A stretch of DNA of 64,000 nt from Ptychodera flava (taxonomy: Eukaryota; Hemichordata; Enteropneusta; Ptychoderidae): contig NC_091932.1 of NCBI RefSeq assembly GCF_041260155.1, positions 4,053,501-4,117,500 on the forward strand, given 5' to 3'. The notes under the pieces were generated by a model, which was given only the letters and a program-made list of their open reading frames with translations, did not search any database and was not told the origin of the DNA. Below are positions 22,146 to 33,900 of the stretch, piece by piece. Both the position numbers and the translations under genes were made by a program. Every line of letters begins with the position of its first letter. The stretch's first letter is position 1.

Positions 22146-24339
22146 AATAATGTCACAATACACATTTGACATGTCGTTATAAAGGCGAAAAATAATTAAC
22201 TTAATTTTAATCCCTCTGTGGTTGGGTGCAAATTGGGATAAAACGGGTGAAATGTCAGTTTGAAATTGAATTCCTTGGAAAGAATCTTATCTGCGTGGAG
22301 TAATGATAAATGTAGTACATGTTTATATTTACAAATTCGTGAAAACGTGTGATGATTTTTTTTCCCTGATATTTTTGTTGTTTACTCCGCTACCATAGTG
22401 ATACACACGTGGAAGATGGCAGTTACAACTCAACTATGGTTCTTAGTCATTGATTGTTTCACCAATAACTTGACACGGGGCTTGTCTCAGCAACGACCGA
22501 ACAACCATTGGCAGAAGACATGTTCCTCACGAAAAAGTATTTGCAAAGTGTTTTTTTTTCTTTGCGGGAAGGGGATTCTGGTACCAGTGGTCAACGAAAA
22601 AGGCATATGGGCAACCTTTACAGTTTTTGAAAACGATCTGTTCCAAATACCGTACGATACTACATTTTCATGTAAAACAATTCTAGTTGCAATTTTCTCA
22701 AAATTGCCCAGATGGTCGTCCTCTCTGATTCAAATAACATTTGCAAAACATCTGCTTGAGCACAAACAGTAATTGCGAAATCTACGATTTACATTCGCAT
22801 TGGAAGCCAGTGTGGCGTAAGCTTTCATGGGATCGATATCGCACGACACTTGGTACATTATTTGAACTTGACACATCCAAATATTTCATAAGATTTCCCC
22901 TGCCTTGTCATGTCAATGCCTGTTTATCGATCAGCAAGCTTTCCCAATCCAGTAAATTTACAAGAAATGCCATCAACAGTTTATATATCGATGACATTAC
23001 GATGGACATTACTCTAGAGATTTGTGCATTCATTCATTATGTACTTCGTTCCTTGAATCCGCTAACTGTGCGCCCTCAGTGGTACTCAACAGGTAGGATC
23101 ACAGATATACCCAGTACACCTTTCCCATGGCGCGTGCCTAACCAGGGCCGTACATTAATGTTTTATCTATCCTTTCTTGAGGAATCCAAGAAGTAAACCC
23201 CGTGAGGTATTGAAAATCGTACACTTGATTATCAGATTTATCTAAGATAAATATTATGTACTTGATAAAATATTCAATGGAAAATAAAAGAGTGACAAAC
23301 TGTTAATGGGCTATTGACACATTTGCTATTAATGCGAGAACCAGGGATTGAGAAGGGCGCCTATTGAAAATCGTATAATTGAATTAGGGCATTACTCGTT
23401 ACCCACGTCACAAAGGACGGCAGCGCAGCGAAGAGAAGAGCATTGTAGGCGTACAAGTCCCAAACATAGACTTGCTCCAAGTCCGTGGGCATATAAATAT
23501 CAAAACAGAATATAGAAGGAATAAACTTTAGCAGACTGTCGTGTAAGTAGGAGACTATTGCGTATATCTTACAGTAGAGTGTAGGGGTAAACGCGATGGC
23601 CCATCAGCCACTGTTGCCAAGAAGAGCCAAAGCCAAGCTATTGGGGCCAGTCTAGTTCTTACAGAAACATTTGACCAATCAGTTAGCCTTTGAAATGTAT
23701 TCTGATTCTGATACTAACTTTTCTTCTGATGTTGTCATGCATTCGATGATTGAAAAAAATGCGGGAAACTTTGCATAGTGTTAAAACTAAAATGTTTTAT
23801 AAACAGTACAAAGTGTGGAGCGCGTAGCGTCAGTTCTTGTCTCGTATTTCCCATGCTTCTTTGTGACTCGGGGAAAAAAAAAAACTTTCCGTCAATGGTA
23901 GTGTTGTACTCACAATTCAAAGGCCGAGCAAGTTGGAAAAACATGGCGAACACCTACTTACTGTAAAAGTAGGGATTTTACATGAAATTGATAGACAGCT
24001 ACCATAATAATAAATTATATATCAAAAGAAAGCTCTCTTCAAGACCAATTGATTGCATTTTGTTTGATGAAAATCGGTTCAGTACATGCAGAGATATGTC
24101 CTGTGGATTTGATAAAAAACTTCTTCCCATTTAGAAATTATGCCATGGTAGACACCTGTAGTTATCATAACCACCAGTGACCCCATTTTGAACATTGTTT
24201 GAGAAAACTAGAACTGCAATTTCTTGTGCTTTTTGCAATAACTCAAGCATTTCTTATTGAAAATTGATGAAATTTTTTGTGGATATTGCTGACGAAATGT
24301 TCAATGGTTTTTAATTTTTATAAATGAAAAAGGTTATTT
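22146..24339. other. gene-free stretch
   Basis: The longest frames (22398-22772 and 22741-23196, +) have irregular composition and no domain, and I do not call them genes. AT-rich with scattered short runs. Confidence 0.35.
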
Positions 24340-24575
24340 AGAATGCTGTTTACAAGGTAAACAAATAAACAATACCTGTAAAAATCAAATGATACCTGTG
24401 ACATTGATCGCTGTATGCATTATGTATTGTGAACATCAACACAGAAATATGATAATCATATTCCATCATATTTACTTTGCATATATGAAAACAGTTATTT
24501 AGATTTATATTTACAAGGTAAACAAATAAACAACAATACCTGTAAACAATCAAATGATACCTATGACATTTTAGA
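24340..24575. repeat. direct duplication, ~160-bp period
   Basis: The block acaaggtaaacaaataaaca followed by atacctgtaaa..atcaaatgatacct.tgacatt occurs at about 24352 and again at about 24513. Preceding phrases (ggttatttaga / agttatttaga) also match. It is a two-copy tandem duplication with moderate divergence. Confidence 0.6.
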
Positions 24576-26860
24576 ACTTGATTTGAATTTAACAAAAATT
24601 CTTTTAGATTTTTTTTAATTTGAACTTCGAAATTTTTTTTAAATTTTTTTGTGTGATTACAACTGTTATTAAATGATTATGAAATATGTCTGATTAATGT
24701 AGATTTTAAGTTAAAACAATTACAAGAACTTTTCCAAAAAGTCAAGAAAACTTCGTTCTCAACCCTTTGTCAATGCCGTAAAACAGCAACACGCATTTAT
24801 AGAATGAACAACTGCATTTAAACTGGATGTAAAGTTAAGCTGCCCCCGAAATAACATAGACCCTCGAACATGTCGAAGTCAGCGGTCCGAAATACAAACC
24901 TGTATAAATACAACTTTTCCAAAGTCAGGGACACCATCAATGAGGAAAGAACAAATTAATGATCTATGGCTTTGTTCTTCAGAGAAAACCAAAATAGTCC
25001 CCTTCTCGGGAACTAAAGATCGAAACTAAAATTTCAGTATAGTATCGGCAAAGTGTGGTGCACGTGCGTATGCCTACAGTTGTACACTACACTGCAGTGC
25101 AGTGCTGGCTTGACAACTTCTCAGTGTCTATCGAAAAATATCACCCGGAAGTCAAACTACTTCGAACAAGATAACGTTTGAAAGGGTAAAGTATATTTCT
25201 CTAGATCCTTGCGTTAGATAAGAAATCAGACAAATCAAGCTGCAAAATCATGAACATCGGAACTCAGCTTAGACCTCCTGACACAGAACATGCGGCGAAG
25301 CGCCGATTACTTGTATGTTATTCCTGGGAGTGCCGGATGTAAAGTTCGGGTGAAACCATACTCGCTAAAAAGGGCCTTAAGCTTCATTTTTCGCATCGTC
25401 AGACTCGTAATTATTGCAGAATTGCAATTAATATTTATCATAAAATTAATTTTGGGGCCGAACGTTTAAGGAAATCAAGATTTTCTTTCAAAAAAACACA
25501 AACGAAACACAAAGTTTGATCACAGATTGAGTTTTTCTCGGCCGATTTTAACGTTTGCCCCCTCAAAATGAAGCCCATGATCTCTACTTTCGTACCAACC
25601 CTAAAAAGCAGTGATGCGATCAGAATAAGTCATGCGGAGAGCCTATCAAAGAGGTATATGTTCGAGCTCCTTCGCGGGACATTTGAGGTCACGGCACAAC
25701 GCTCATAATGGACGCCAAAATCGCCGGTACGCGTGAGTTTGTAGTCGTGCTGTTTTGCCATTTATCGTAGTACAAAAGTGAAAATTTCCCAAAATGAAGT
25801 TAAGATAATAATCTTCAACACAACAGTTTCATTTTCTCTGATTATTTGGTCTATTTAAGAATTAACACGAAAGTTCGGACTAGACCTGCATCGAACGCGT
25901 ACGTTCAACACAAATGTCACGTGACCTAAAATCCCTAGTAAAAGTCTGCCTGTATCACGCGTCAATTTTTCGCGAATTGACAGGTCTTGAGAGCTGGATG
26001 GTGATCTCCAATAGCAACTGTTCCATCATGACGACAGTGTTTAGGACGCAAATAATCGTTCTATATGGTTAACCACATTGACAACTTCCCGAGATCGGCC
26101 ATTTAATTTCGGGAAAAATCTACGATGGCCCACTTCATCGATATGCAAACGCACTTCGTTACGTAATCTCCGTAATGTCTGCATGAGTTTCATGGCATGA
26201 TAATTATTTCAGCAGCTGAAACAGTGTATTCACATTTTAAAATTATTTCAAGCACTGTCTTCCCACGACAGCAATTACTTCATAATGCTCCCAGGGCTTT
26301 AATTAAATCACTATAATTCATGAAAACAACAACAGAAGTGTTCACACATGGTAATGAGGTAATTACTTTTTGAATAGATGATGAATATTTTGCACCTGTA
26401 GTCCTGAATATTGACTAAAATAATATGCTTTGTAGTATTGTACAGTTGAAAGAATGTATCCATCTGTCATTCATAGTTCCTAAATATAGTTGTAGCATTG
26501 ACAGTGAAGCAGACTGCCCCACTGTCATAATAGGATTTTCGTTCAGTGAACTTATATGTTCAGTTTTTAGGAGAGCTTCAAACCATAGCTAGAAAAAGAC
26601 TCGTTTTCGTGCAAAACAATGTCTGTTTGGACTCAATCACTTGGAGATTGTTTCAGAGGAATTCCTGTACCGTCCCAGCTCAGTTAAGAACTATGATCTT
26701 TGCACGGTTTTACCCCTGTTAATGTCCCCTAGATGTACCGGTGATAAATAGTCTTTAATAAAATTATAATAAAAGAAAACCACTGACTTAACTGCCTTTT
26801 TTTTATCGAAACAGCATGTATGCATGAATGCATAAGCTTATATGTAAATATACATGTACG
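24576..26860. other. gene-free stretch
   Basis: No supported gene. Some CG-containing patches (25680-25740 and 25880-26000, the latter with cgaacgcgtacgttc and cacgtgac) stand out from the AT-rich background but have no open frame next to them. Confidence 0.3.
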
Positions 26861-26944
26861 TACATACATACATACATACATACATACATACATACATACA
26901 TACATACATAACTACATACATACATACATACATACATACATACA
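26861..26944. repeat. (TACA)n microsatellite
   Basis: About 84 bases of tacatacataca with one interruption (ataactacat). It generates a spurious long Tyr/Val/Cys-rich frame on the minus strand. Confidence 0.9.
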
Positions 26945-28400
26945 AAACAATTTTGAATGAACAGAACATACAAAATAGACAAACAGCAGACTTAACAAAA
27001 ATAAACAATAAATAAAACAGACAAACAAACAAACAAGAGCCTGATGAAAAGTGAGACATCCAGTAGATGATCCTCCTCTACCTTTCTGTTGTAGTGCTCA
27101 TCATAGCACTGACGTGACCTTGAAAGAGACAGATTGTAAAACAAGGAACTGTATTAAAGTAGAAGTGTTGCTAAAATAGGAATTGACCTTGACCTTGTAT
27201 ATCATAGCAACGATGGTTCATCATGTCACAATAGAGTATCATGGATGTCTTTATTGTCAAGAGAGAAAAGCAATGGTTGGCATTTTTATTTGATTTCACC
27301 TTTCAGAGCCTGCAGTGAGAGTTGATAGCTGGTATTTGCTTTCTTTGCTCAAACTTGAGTTCACAGAAGAATTTCATTGAAATGGCTGACAATTCAGAAA
27401 CATTCCTACAAATTTCTCCACTCCAATAATAATTGCATGTCCTTCGAGGGTAGTTCAACAGATTACAACAAACTTTTGTACATTGGTAGCAAAGGCTAGA
27501 TCTTATATTGAGACAAATCAGCTGGTGGTTTAAAGGTTTAAATAGCTGGTAAATGTTACATGGACTCTCAAGTCATTTTAACAGGATTCTCCAGGATTTG
27601 TCAATGTCAATAATCACTGACCCAGAAACAAATGTTACCGTAATTCTCAAATAATGTACCTGTGTTAGTTAAAAACAATGATAAGCAAAGCAATAAACAA
27701 AGAAAAAGACTTGGTATTTAATACAGATACCACACAGTTGTAAGAGTGCAAGACTTATGTCACAGTACATGACACACATATAGAGAGAAGATGAAATCAC
27801 AGAGCCTTGCCAATACTGATTAAGTTGGAAATTTATTTTGAATGGCTGACAGAATATCTGTAATCTACATAATTGAGATTGTACATTTTAATTTTTTACG
27901 AAAGATAAATTATGATAAGATTGATGTTCTCCTATAAAACATTAGGTCTGCCTGCTCTGATGCACACAGATGAACAAAGTAAACTTGAACTATGAATGTA
28001 TCAGAATAAAATTAAAACTGCAGGGAAGGGGATTTCCTTCTGTGATACATATTTCTGGATGGAAAAGTCTTATTCAGTTCATTCCTGGATTTGTCACATA
28101 AAAATTGCAATAACCAAAATTCACTAATATATCAAAGTTTATCTCACATTGCTTTGTTTAGAGGTTTTTAAATCATAATGTTGTCTACAGCTGTGGAATT
28201 GCAGAAAGTACAGAAAATTGTGATGCTCACTACAGCAAGAGCAATAATGGGATTCATGCATGTTAATACCTTGGCATGGAACAGCAGGTAAATTTGGAAA
28301 GTCTCTGAACAACTACGAGAAGATAGTCACGTGTCTTTTGGAATTGCTAAAACTAATTCCTTTATTTCCTTTTATTTATCTCATCAATGCAATTTCTAGT
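26945..28400. other. gene-free stretch
   Basis: AT-rich intergenic sequence; I see no exon, RNA gene or clear repeat. Confidence 0.3.
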
Positions 28401-28650
28401 AAGGGACGGACCATTAGATCTTGGGAGGTGGGGGTGATCACTATCAGATTCTGAATATTTTTTCCCAGAGAGTTGTGATATGCTAATATTTTTTCTAATT
28501 AAACTGTCAGATTTATAATTGTTTTTGCATTCTGATTTTACTTTTTTTATTTTGCAAACTAGTCTGAAGATTTTTCCCCCTAACTTTTTGCTTTGAATTT
28601 TTTTTTCTGTTTTTGACCACCCCCTCCAAAGATCTAATGGTCCATCCCTT
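28401..28650. mobile_element. 250-bp MITE with AGT flanks (Harbinger-like?)
   Basis: The ends are aagggacggaccattagatc at 28401 and the reverse complement of aagggatggaccattagatc ending at 28650, a terminal inverted repeat of at least 20 bases continuing into G-rich sequence. AGT lies immediately outside both ends (28398-28400 and 28651-28653), a 3-base target-site duplication as used by PIF/Harbinger elements. The core is T-rich and noncoding. Confidence 0.65.
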
Positions 28651-28748
28651 AGTGGATTGTTTTCTAAGAATGATATTTCTTGTAATATGCAGTACAGCCA
28701 TCAACTGTTGACATTGAGATATACTAAGTGAAGCATCTTGGAAGGGCC

Positions 28749-28791
28749 ATCTGATTGGTACATTGTCATTATTTATGGCAACTTAAGGAGT
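28749..28791. repeat. segment shared with 16108-16150
   Basis: 36 of 43 bases match 16108-16150 by eye. It is probably part of one interspersed repeat family whose full extent is not visible from two copies. Confidence 0.4.
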
Positions 28792-29965
28792 CTGAAACTA
28801 GGACTATTCTCTACCTGATTGGCTGTTTGGAAACAATCTAATAAGAACAATTAGTTTCAGCCAACTTCCTAGAAATTGATTATCCATGCTACTTTAGGCC
28901 TATCTGTCTGAGATTGTGAAAATTATAGACATTTAGGCCTATACAAATTATGTTGAAGTCAAGCCAAACTAGAATATTAAAGTTATTTGATTTTTTGGCA
29001 ATTATGCCATTCAGTTCCCTTGTGACAGAAAAGGTTAAGACAGACAACTATAGCACTCCTCCACCTCTCATTTAACAGAATTTTTTCTGTAATTGTTTAT
29101 AGAGATATATAGACATCATAACCTGCTATTGCATGTTTAGGTTTTTACATTGAAGAACAAAACATTCACATTGTGCTGCCTCTTCTATTGGAAGTGAGTA
29201 TATACCTTTTAAAGTGTGATTGATTGTAGGCCTACAGGTATTTTGCTGGTCATTATAATAACAGTTCATCTCACACAGAATATTTTCAAGACATATACAT
29301 GTACACTCTCCTGAACAAATCAAAGGGCAGTTATTTTGTTTGATGTAACTTTGAAGATATTTACCACCCTACAGGTACCTGACTGGGAATTATGGGTTGA
29401 CATCCATTAAAGCCCATAATCAAATAAATGATGGGGTTATCAGGTCCCAATATAAGAGGGCTTAATTTGTTTCTATGAGGTGAGGATGATAGTGTTTGTG
29501 ATACTCCCATTGAAAGGATGATTAAATACTTGCATACACAGCGAACTAAGAAATCTGATTGTTTTTCTGTTGAAAGATGTACTTCCTTAGGGTCCCTCCC
29601 TTTCCTTACCCTTTTACGGTAGGATATATTAGTTTTTTGCTTAAACACTAGCCCCATGAAAAACTCTTAACCCTAATACTAAATCCCTTCAGGTGGGTTT
29701 GATATCTGGGAAAGACCTTCAAATCTTTATTTTACGCCGTATGTGAGTACACTGATTTCATTTATGTTTTCATTTGCTAATAAAATTGAAGAACACTAAT
29801 CTGTTATGATTCTCAATTCAATCCTATTGATGTCGTTGCAAATACATGCAAACATGGTAAAGGAACGCCATGGTAATTGGGCTGTAATATGGCTCAGCTG
29901 AGCCGCCAGCACTGCACATCACCCGAGCGCATCACGCAAGCGCCTGTGGATTATAGAGCATTGAA
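28792..29965. other. gene-free stretch
   Basis: AT-rich sequence without a supported exon. Open frames at 29126-29323 and 29361-29657 (-) lack coding features. Confidence 0.3.
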
Positions 29966-29972
29966 GTATGCA

Positions 29973-30384
29973 CACAGGGAACTTAGTAATCTTCGTGTTG
30001 TTGTTGTTGTTGTTGTTGTTATTGTTGTTGTTGTTGTTGATGGTGGTGATGATGATGATGACGATAATAAAAAATATTAAAAAACAATGTCTCATTCCTT
30101 GCTGTTGTTTGTCGATGTTGTAGATAATTGTAAAAGAAAACTGTAATCGTGATCAAAAGACGACGTAGGTCGCCCAACGTCACTCCCGTCCTATAGGACG
30201 GGAGTGACGTTGGGCGACCTACGTCGTCTTTTGATCACGATTACAGTTTTCTTTTACAATTATCTACAACATCGACAAACAACAGCAAGGAATGAGACAT
30301 TGTTTTTTAATATTTTTTATTATCGTCAACATCATCATCACCACCACCATCATCATCAACAACAACAACAACAACAACAACAAC

Positions 30385-30415
<31 letters not shown>

Positions 30416-30434
30416 GATTACTAAGTTCCCTGTG
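29973..30434. mobile_element. foldback element: spacer-free palindrome with 7-bp target-site duplication
   Basis: The sequence is its own reverse complement around the point between 30193 and 30194 (cctatagg at the centre). The arms are exact for roughly 134 bases on each side (about 30060-30327). They continue as matching but unequal GTT/GAT microsatellites (about 221 and 241 bases in total) and end in cacagggaac / gttccctgtg. The direct repeat gtatgca lies at 29966-29972 and 30435-30441, immediately outside both ends. Matched termini plus a target-site duplication point to a transposed foldback MITE rather than a chance palindrome or an assembly fold. It is noncoding; the superfamily is undetermined. 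If transcribed it would form a very long hairpin. Confidence 0.7.
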
Positions 30435-30779
30435 GTATGCATAAGCGAGACTGACTGTAAAGCCAATAAATCAAAGTCGATTGTTCTTCCCCGGAAAGGC
30501 ATGAAAATGTTTTTTAGCAGGAAGTGGTTTTGCTGAATAGTTTGAGTTGAGCACGGGTGTGTCGAGTTCATTTCATAAACAGACCACGGTTTAATACTCT
30601 ACCCACAGAGAGTATTAAAGCTTAATAACCCGAGAACAGGCTCACTCACTGTTGATGTCGTTTTCAACTTCATCCAGTGACAGAACCTGTAAATTCATGA
30701 TGTTTACATGTAACATTCCGTTTATAATGTCAGACGTCTGTGTTGACGATTACAAATGTATTATTATGTCATTATGATT

Positions 30780-30999
30780 CCGTAAGTCCATGGAGGCGGG
30801 TATTTTTGGTACCCAACGGTAAGTCTGAGAGACAGTGCCGCGTGCGTAAACATACTCGACTGACCTTATCGTTGACGACACGACAACTTCCGGTGTCCCC
30901 GGTGAACTAAAAATAGCTACTTCCGGCTCTCAGTCAACCCGAACGTAGGTACCGAGCAGGTCGTATCGAGTGTCGCATCGCTGTGCCGGTAAAGTTGAA
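30780..30999 (+). promoter_or_regulatory. CG-rich proximal promoter / 5' UTR of the XK-related gene
   Basis: Immediately before the ATG at 31000 the sequence becomes rich in CG dinucleotides, unlike its surroundings. It holds two ETS-type motifs, cttccgg at about 30886 and again at about 30921. No TATA box is evident. The transcription start is not determinable from sequence. Confidence 0.4.
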
Positions 31000-33900
31000 A
31001 TGGCTGAAGAAGGGGCTTCCAAAGACGACGATCGCGGTCCCAAAGATGGAAGTATACATGGGAGTTCACAAAGAAGTGATAGTTGCAGCGGAATCAAAGT
31101 ACAACCGTACACAATCTTTGATTTCTTGTTCACGTTCGGTTCAATGATGACATTCCTAGCGGATTTGGTCACCGACTTCCTACTTTCAGTTCAGTACCTG
31201 AGATTAGATCACTACTGGTGGTGTGGACTGACTTTTAGTTTCATCTTTATACCGTCTATCATCATGCAAATATTTAGCCTGAGATGGTATCACTCTGACA
31301 TTAAAGAGGGAAACGGTACAGAGGGTGTGGCAAAGAAAACTAGCAGTTGTGGAGAATGGTTTGTGTGGGCCTTACTCCATATATTTCAGTTGGGACCATT
31401 GACAAGGTAGGATACAAGAACATATAATAGACTCTTACTAGATTTATGAAGTTGTTTTAATCATTATTGTCACTTACATTGATGTTACTGTAATGTCAGT
31501 CTTAGGATAATCCAAGTCAGTAAGATGATGATGGTTGTGGGAAAAAAGGCGTTGACATTAATTTCTCTACTCTGTATCTGCGTGGTTAAGTGTTAGCTGC
31601 AGTAAGTAAGTGTAGTTCGGACCACAAACCCAAGGCACAACCTAAAGCTAGGGACGTAGGTTCTGATAGGTATATACTATATAGCATGGTGTGGCCTTGT
31701 AGAATGACGAATATTTTGATTACAATTTACCGGAACCATAGACAGTAGCTACTGTCTATGCCAGAACTAGGGTTTTAAGAGTAAAATGTATTGACTTTGA
31801 TATAGTTCATAGGAACGAATAACTTGGATATCATCCATAGAAATACATGTATCAGTCAGTAACCCTTTCTGTAATCTGATACATCACACATTGATGATTA
31901 CATTGACTGGCAATTGTCATTTGAAACTGTCTGTCTGTCAATCTGCGGACTCAACAGGCTGAATTTTGTGCATATTTCACTGAGGTGAATTTGTCATTAT
32001 GTAATGTGATCCAGGTGACTATATTTTTGTAATGATGAAATATCAAAATGTAATATGTCCTTCAAAATAGTTTTTGTATCCCAGGCTATTCTTATAATAT
32101 AATGCTATTTATCTATTAATTTTCCATATGTCATATATCTTAAATAAGAGTTAACTCAATTAGCCAGGATCATAAAAATCCACACAGCGTACCTTACACT
32201 TGGTTTATGCTAATATACAATGGCATGGCTAGGTCCCATGAATAGGATTCTATTTCAAATTCTTTGGTAAATAGGGGAACGAAAATGAATAGTAAGAAAA
32301 ATATACATGAAAATTCTGAATGTTTTCATAACATACATGTATGTTTATGTCAAAGGGACCTTTTGCATGCTTTCTTCATATTTGTAACATTTTCACTGTA
32401 AACTAGGAAGTACAGCTGTGAACAATTTACTTGTAGATTATGTTGAACAGAAAACTAATCATTTGAATTGTTCCTATGGATGGAAAATTTTATACAAACA
32501 GTCTCTCAAAGAGTGATTTGATGAATACACAAATTGAACAATATGAGCATCAGTACCCTTTGTAGAAACAGTTTTCAAATTGTTCTCAGATTAGACAAGA
32601 TGCGTCTTAGATTGACCACAAATTTCATGCTGCCACTTCATCAAATACATGTAATTTTACAGTCTTCATGTAGTAATGTGTAACCCTTTTCAGAGTTTAG
32701 TTGTTGATTCAAATAACAATCCATTGCACAGAATGAATTAGTCTTTTATTGTGGTTAATTCCATTATCCTTACAATAATTGGTCATAAAGATAAGACAAT
32801 TGATATTCTGCTGCATTGTTCAGTCTTTCTTGTTCTAACATGAATTTATCGTCAAACAATTATAATAATAATAGTATATCTATTAAAATATGAACACCCA
32901 TAAAATTATTTGATACAATAACTCATAAATATACATGTAATGAAAACAAATAATGATAAAAAGCTATAAAACAATAAACATTGACAACAAAGCAGTGAAA
33001 ATTAATGTTTAGATTTTTCATGAAAAAACAAACAGACTTTGATAGAGTTGGATATAATATGAGAGATTGTGTGCGAGTCATACCGTAGTATGAGCATAGA
33101 CTGGGATCATAAACACATCTGATGGGTTTGAAACTACACTGAAAAGCCATCATAAATTGGTTTGAAGTACTATCATATTTTTGTGAGCATAGCAAAGCTT
33201 TTAGTAAGATCTAAATATAAACCAGCATACTTGTCATATATCATGTACAATGTATTTTAACATTTTAATAAAGTTAAAGGTGATTGACATAGGTACATGG
33301 GTGGATACGTATTATATGTACATATTGTTCGTCACAAGTCAGCATAGTTTATCCACCAAATAGCAGAGGCAGACCAGATGAAGTAGTAAAATGATATATT
33401 TTCATTGGGGCTTCAAGTCTTTGTAAGACTTTTGTGTTGGCAGCACAGTGCAGTTGCCACTACAAAGATTATTCAGGTATTCCAAGGTTTGTGGTCATTA
33501 TTAATTTTCCAGAAAATCAATGATTAAACGCAAAGACAAATGAAAATGAAGATGACAAAAACAAGATTAATCCTTATTATTATACATCTGCACCTATAGC
33601 CACTGTTTATCAGAATACTTGAGATACATTCTGTTGCCAACCACTGTGTGACATTTGATATCAGTAGAAAGTTCTGTATGACATGTGATATGCCCACCCA
33701 GGTCACAACATGTACATGATATGGTAATCCAGGTCACAACATTTGATATGGTGACCTAGGTCAAAACAAAAATGTGACAAAGACATTAATAAGCTGTCAT
33801 TGTTTAAACACTGTCAAGCCATAAGTCATTCTTAAAATTTACTTTAAAAGATACCATCAATATAAATGTAAATTTCGTGTTGTCTTTATCTACCTTGTCA

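Noticed and set aside
22741-23196. 151-codon open frame (+)
   Set aside because: No recognised family and no flanking exons; not enough to call a gene.
26838-27059. Open frame with repeated Val-Cys-Met-Tyr residues (-)
   Set aside because: Direct translation of the TACA microsatellite.
30204-30536. Open frame with His and Gln/Asn runs on the plus strand
   Set aside because: It lies in the right arm of the foldback palindrome; the runs are translations of CAT/CAA microsatellites.
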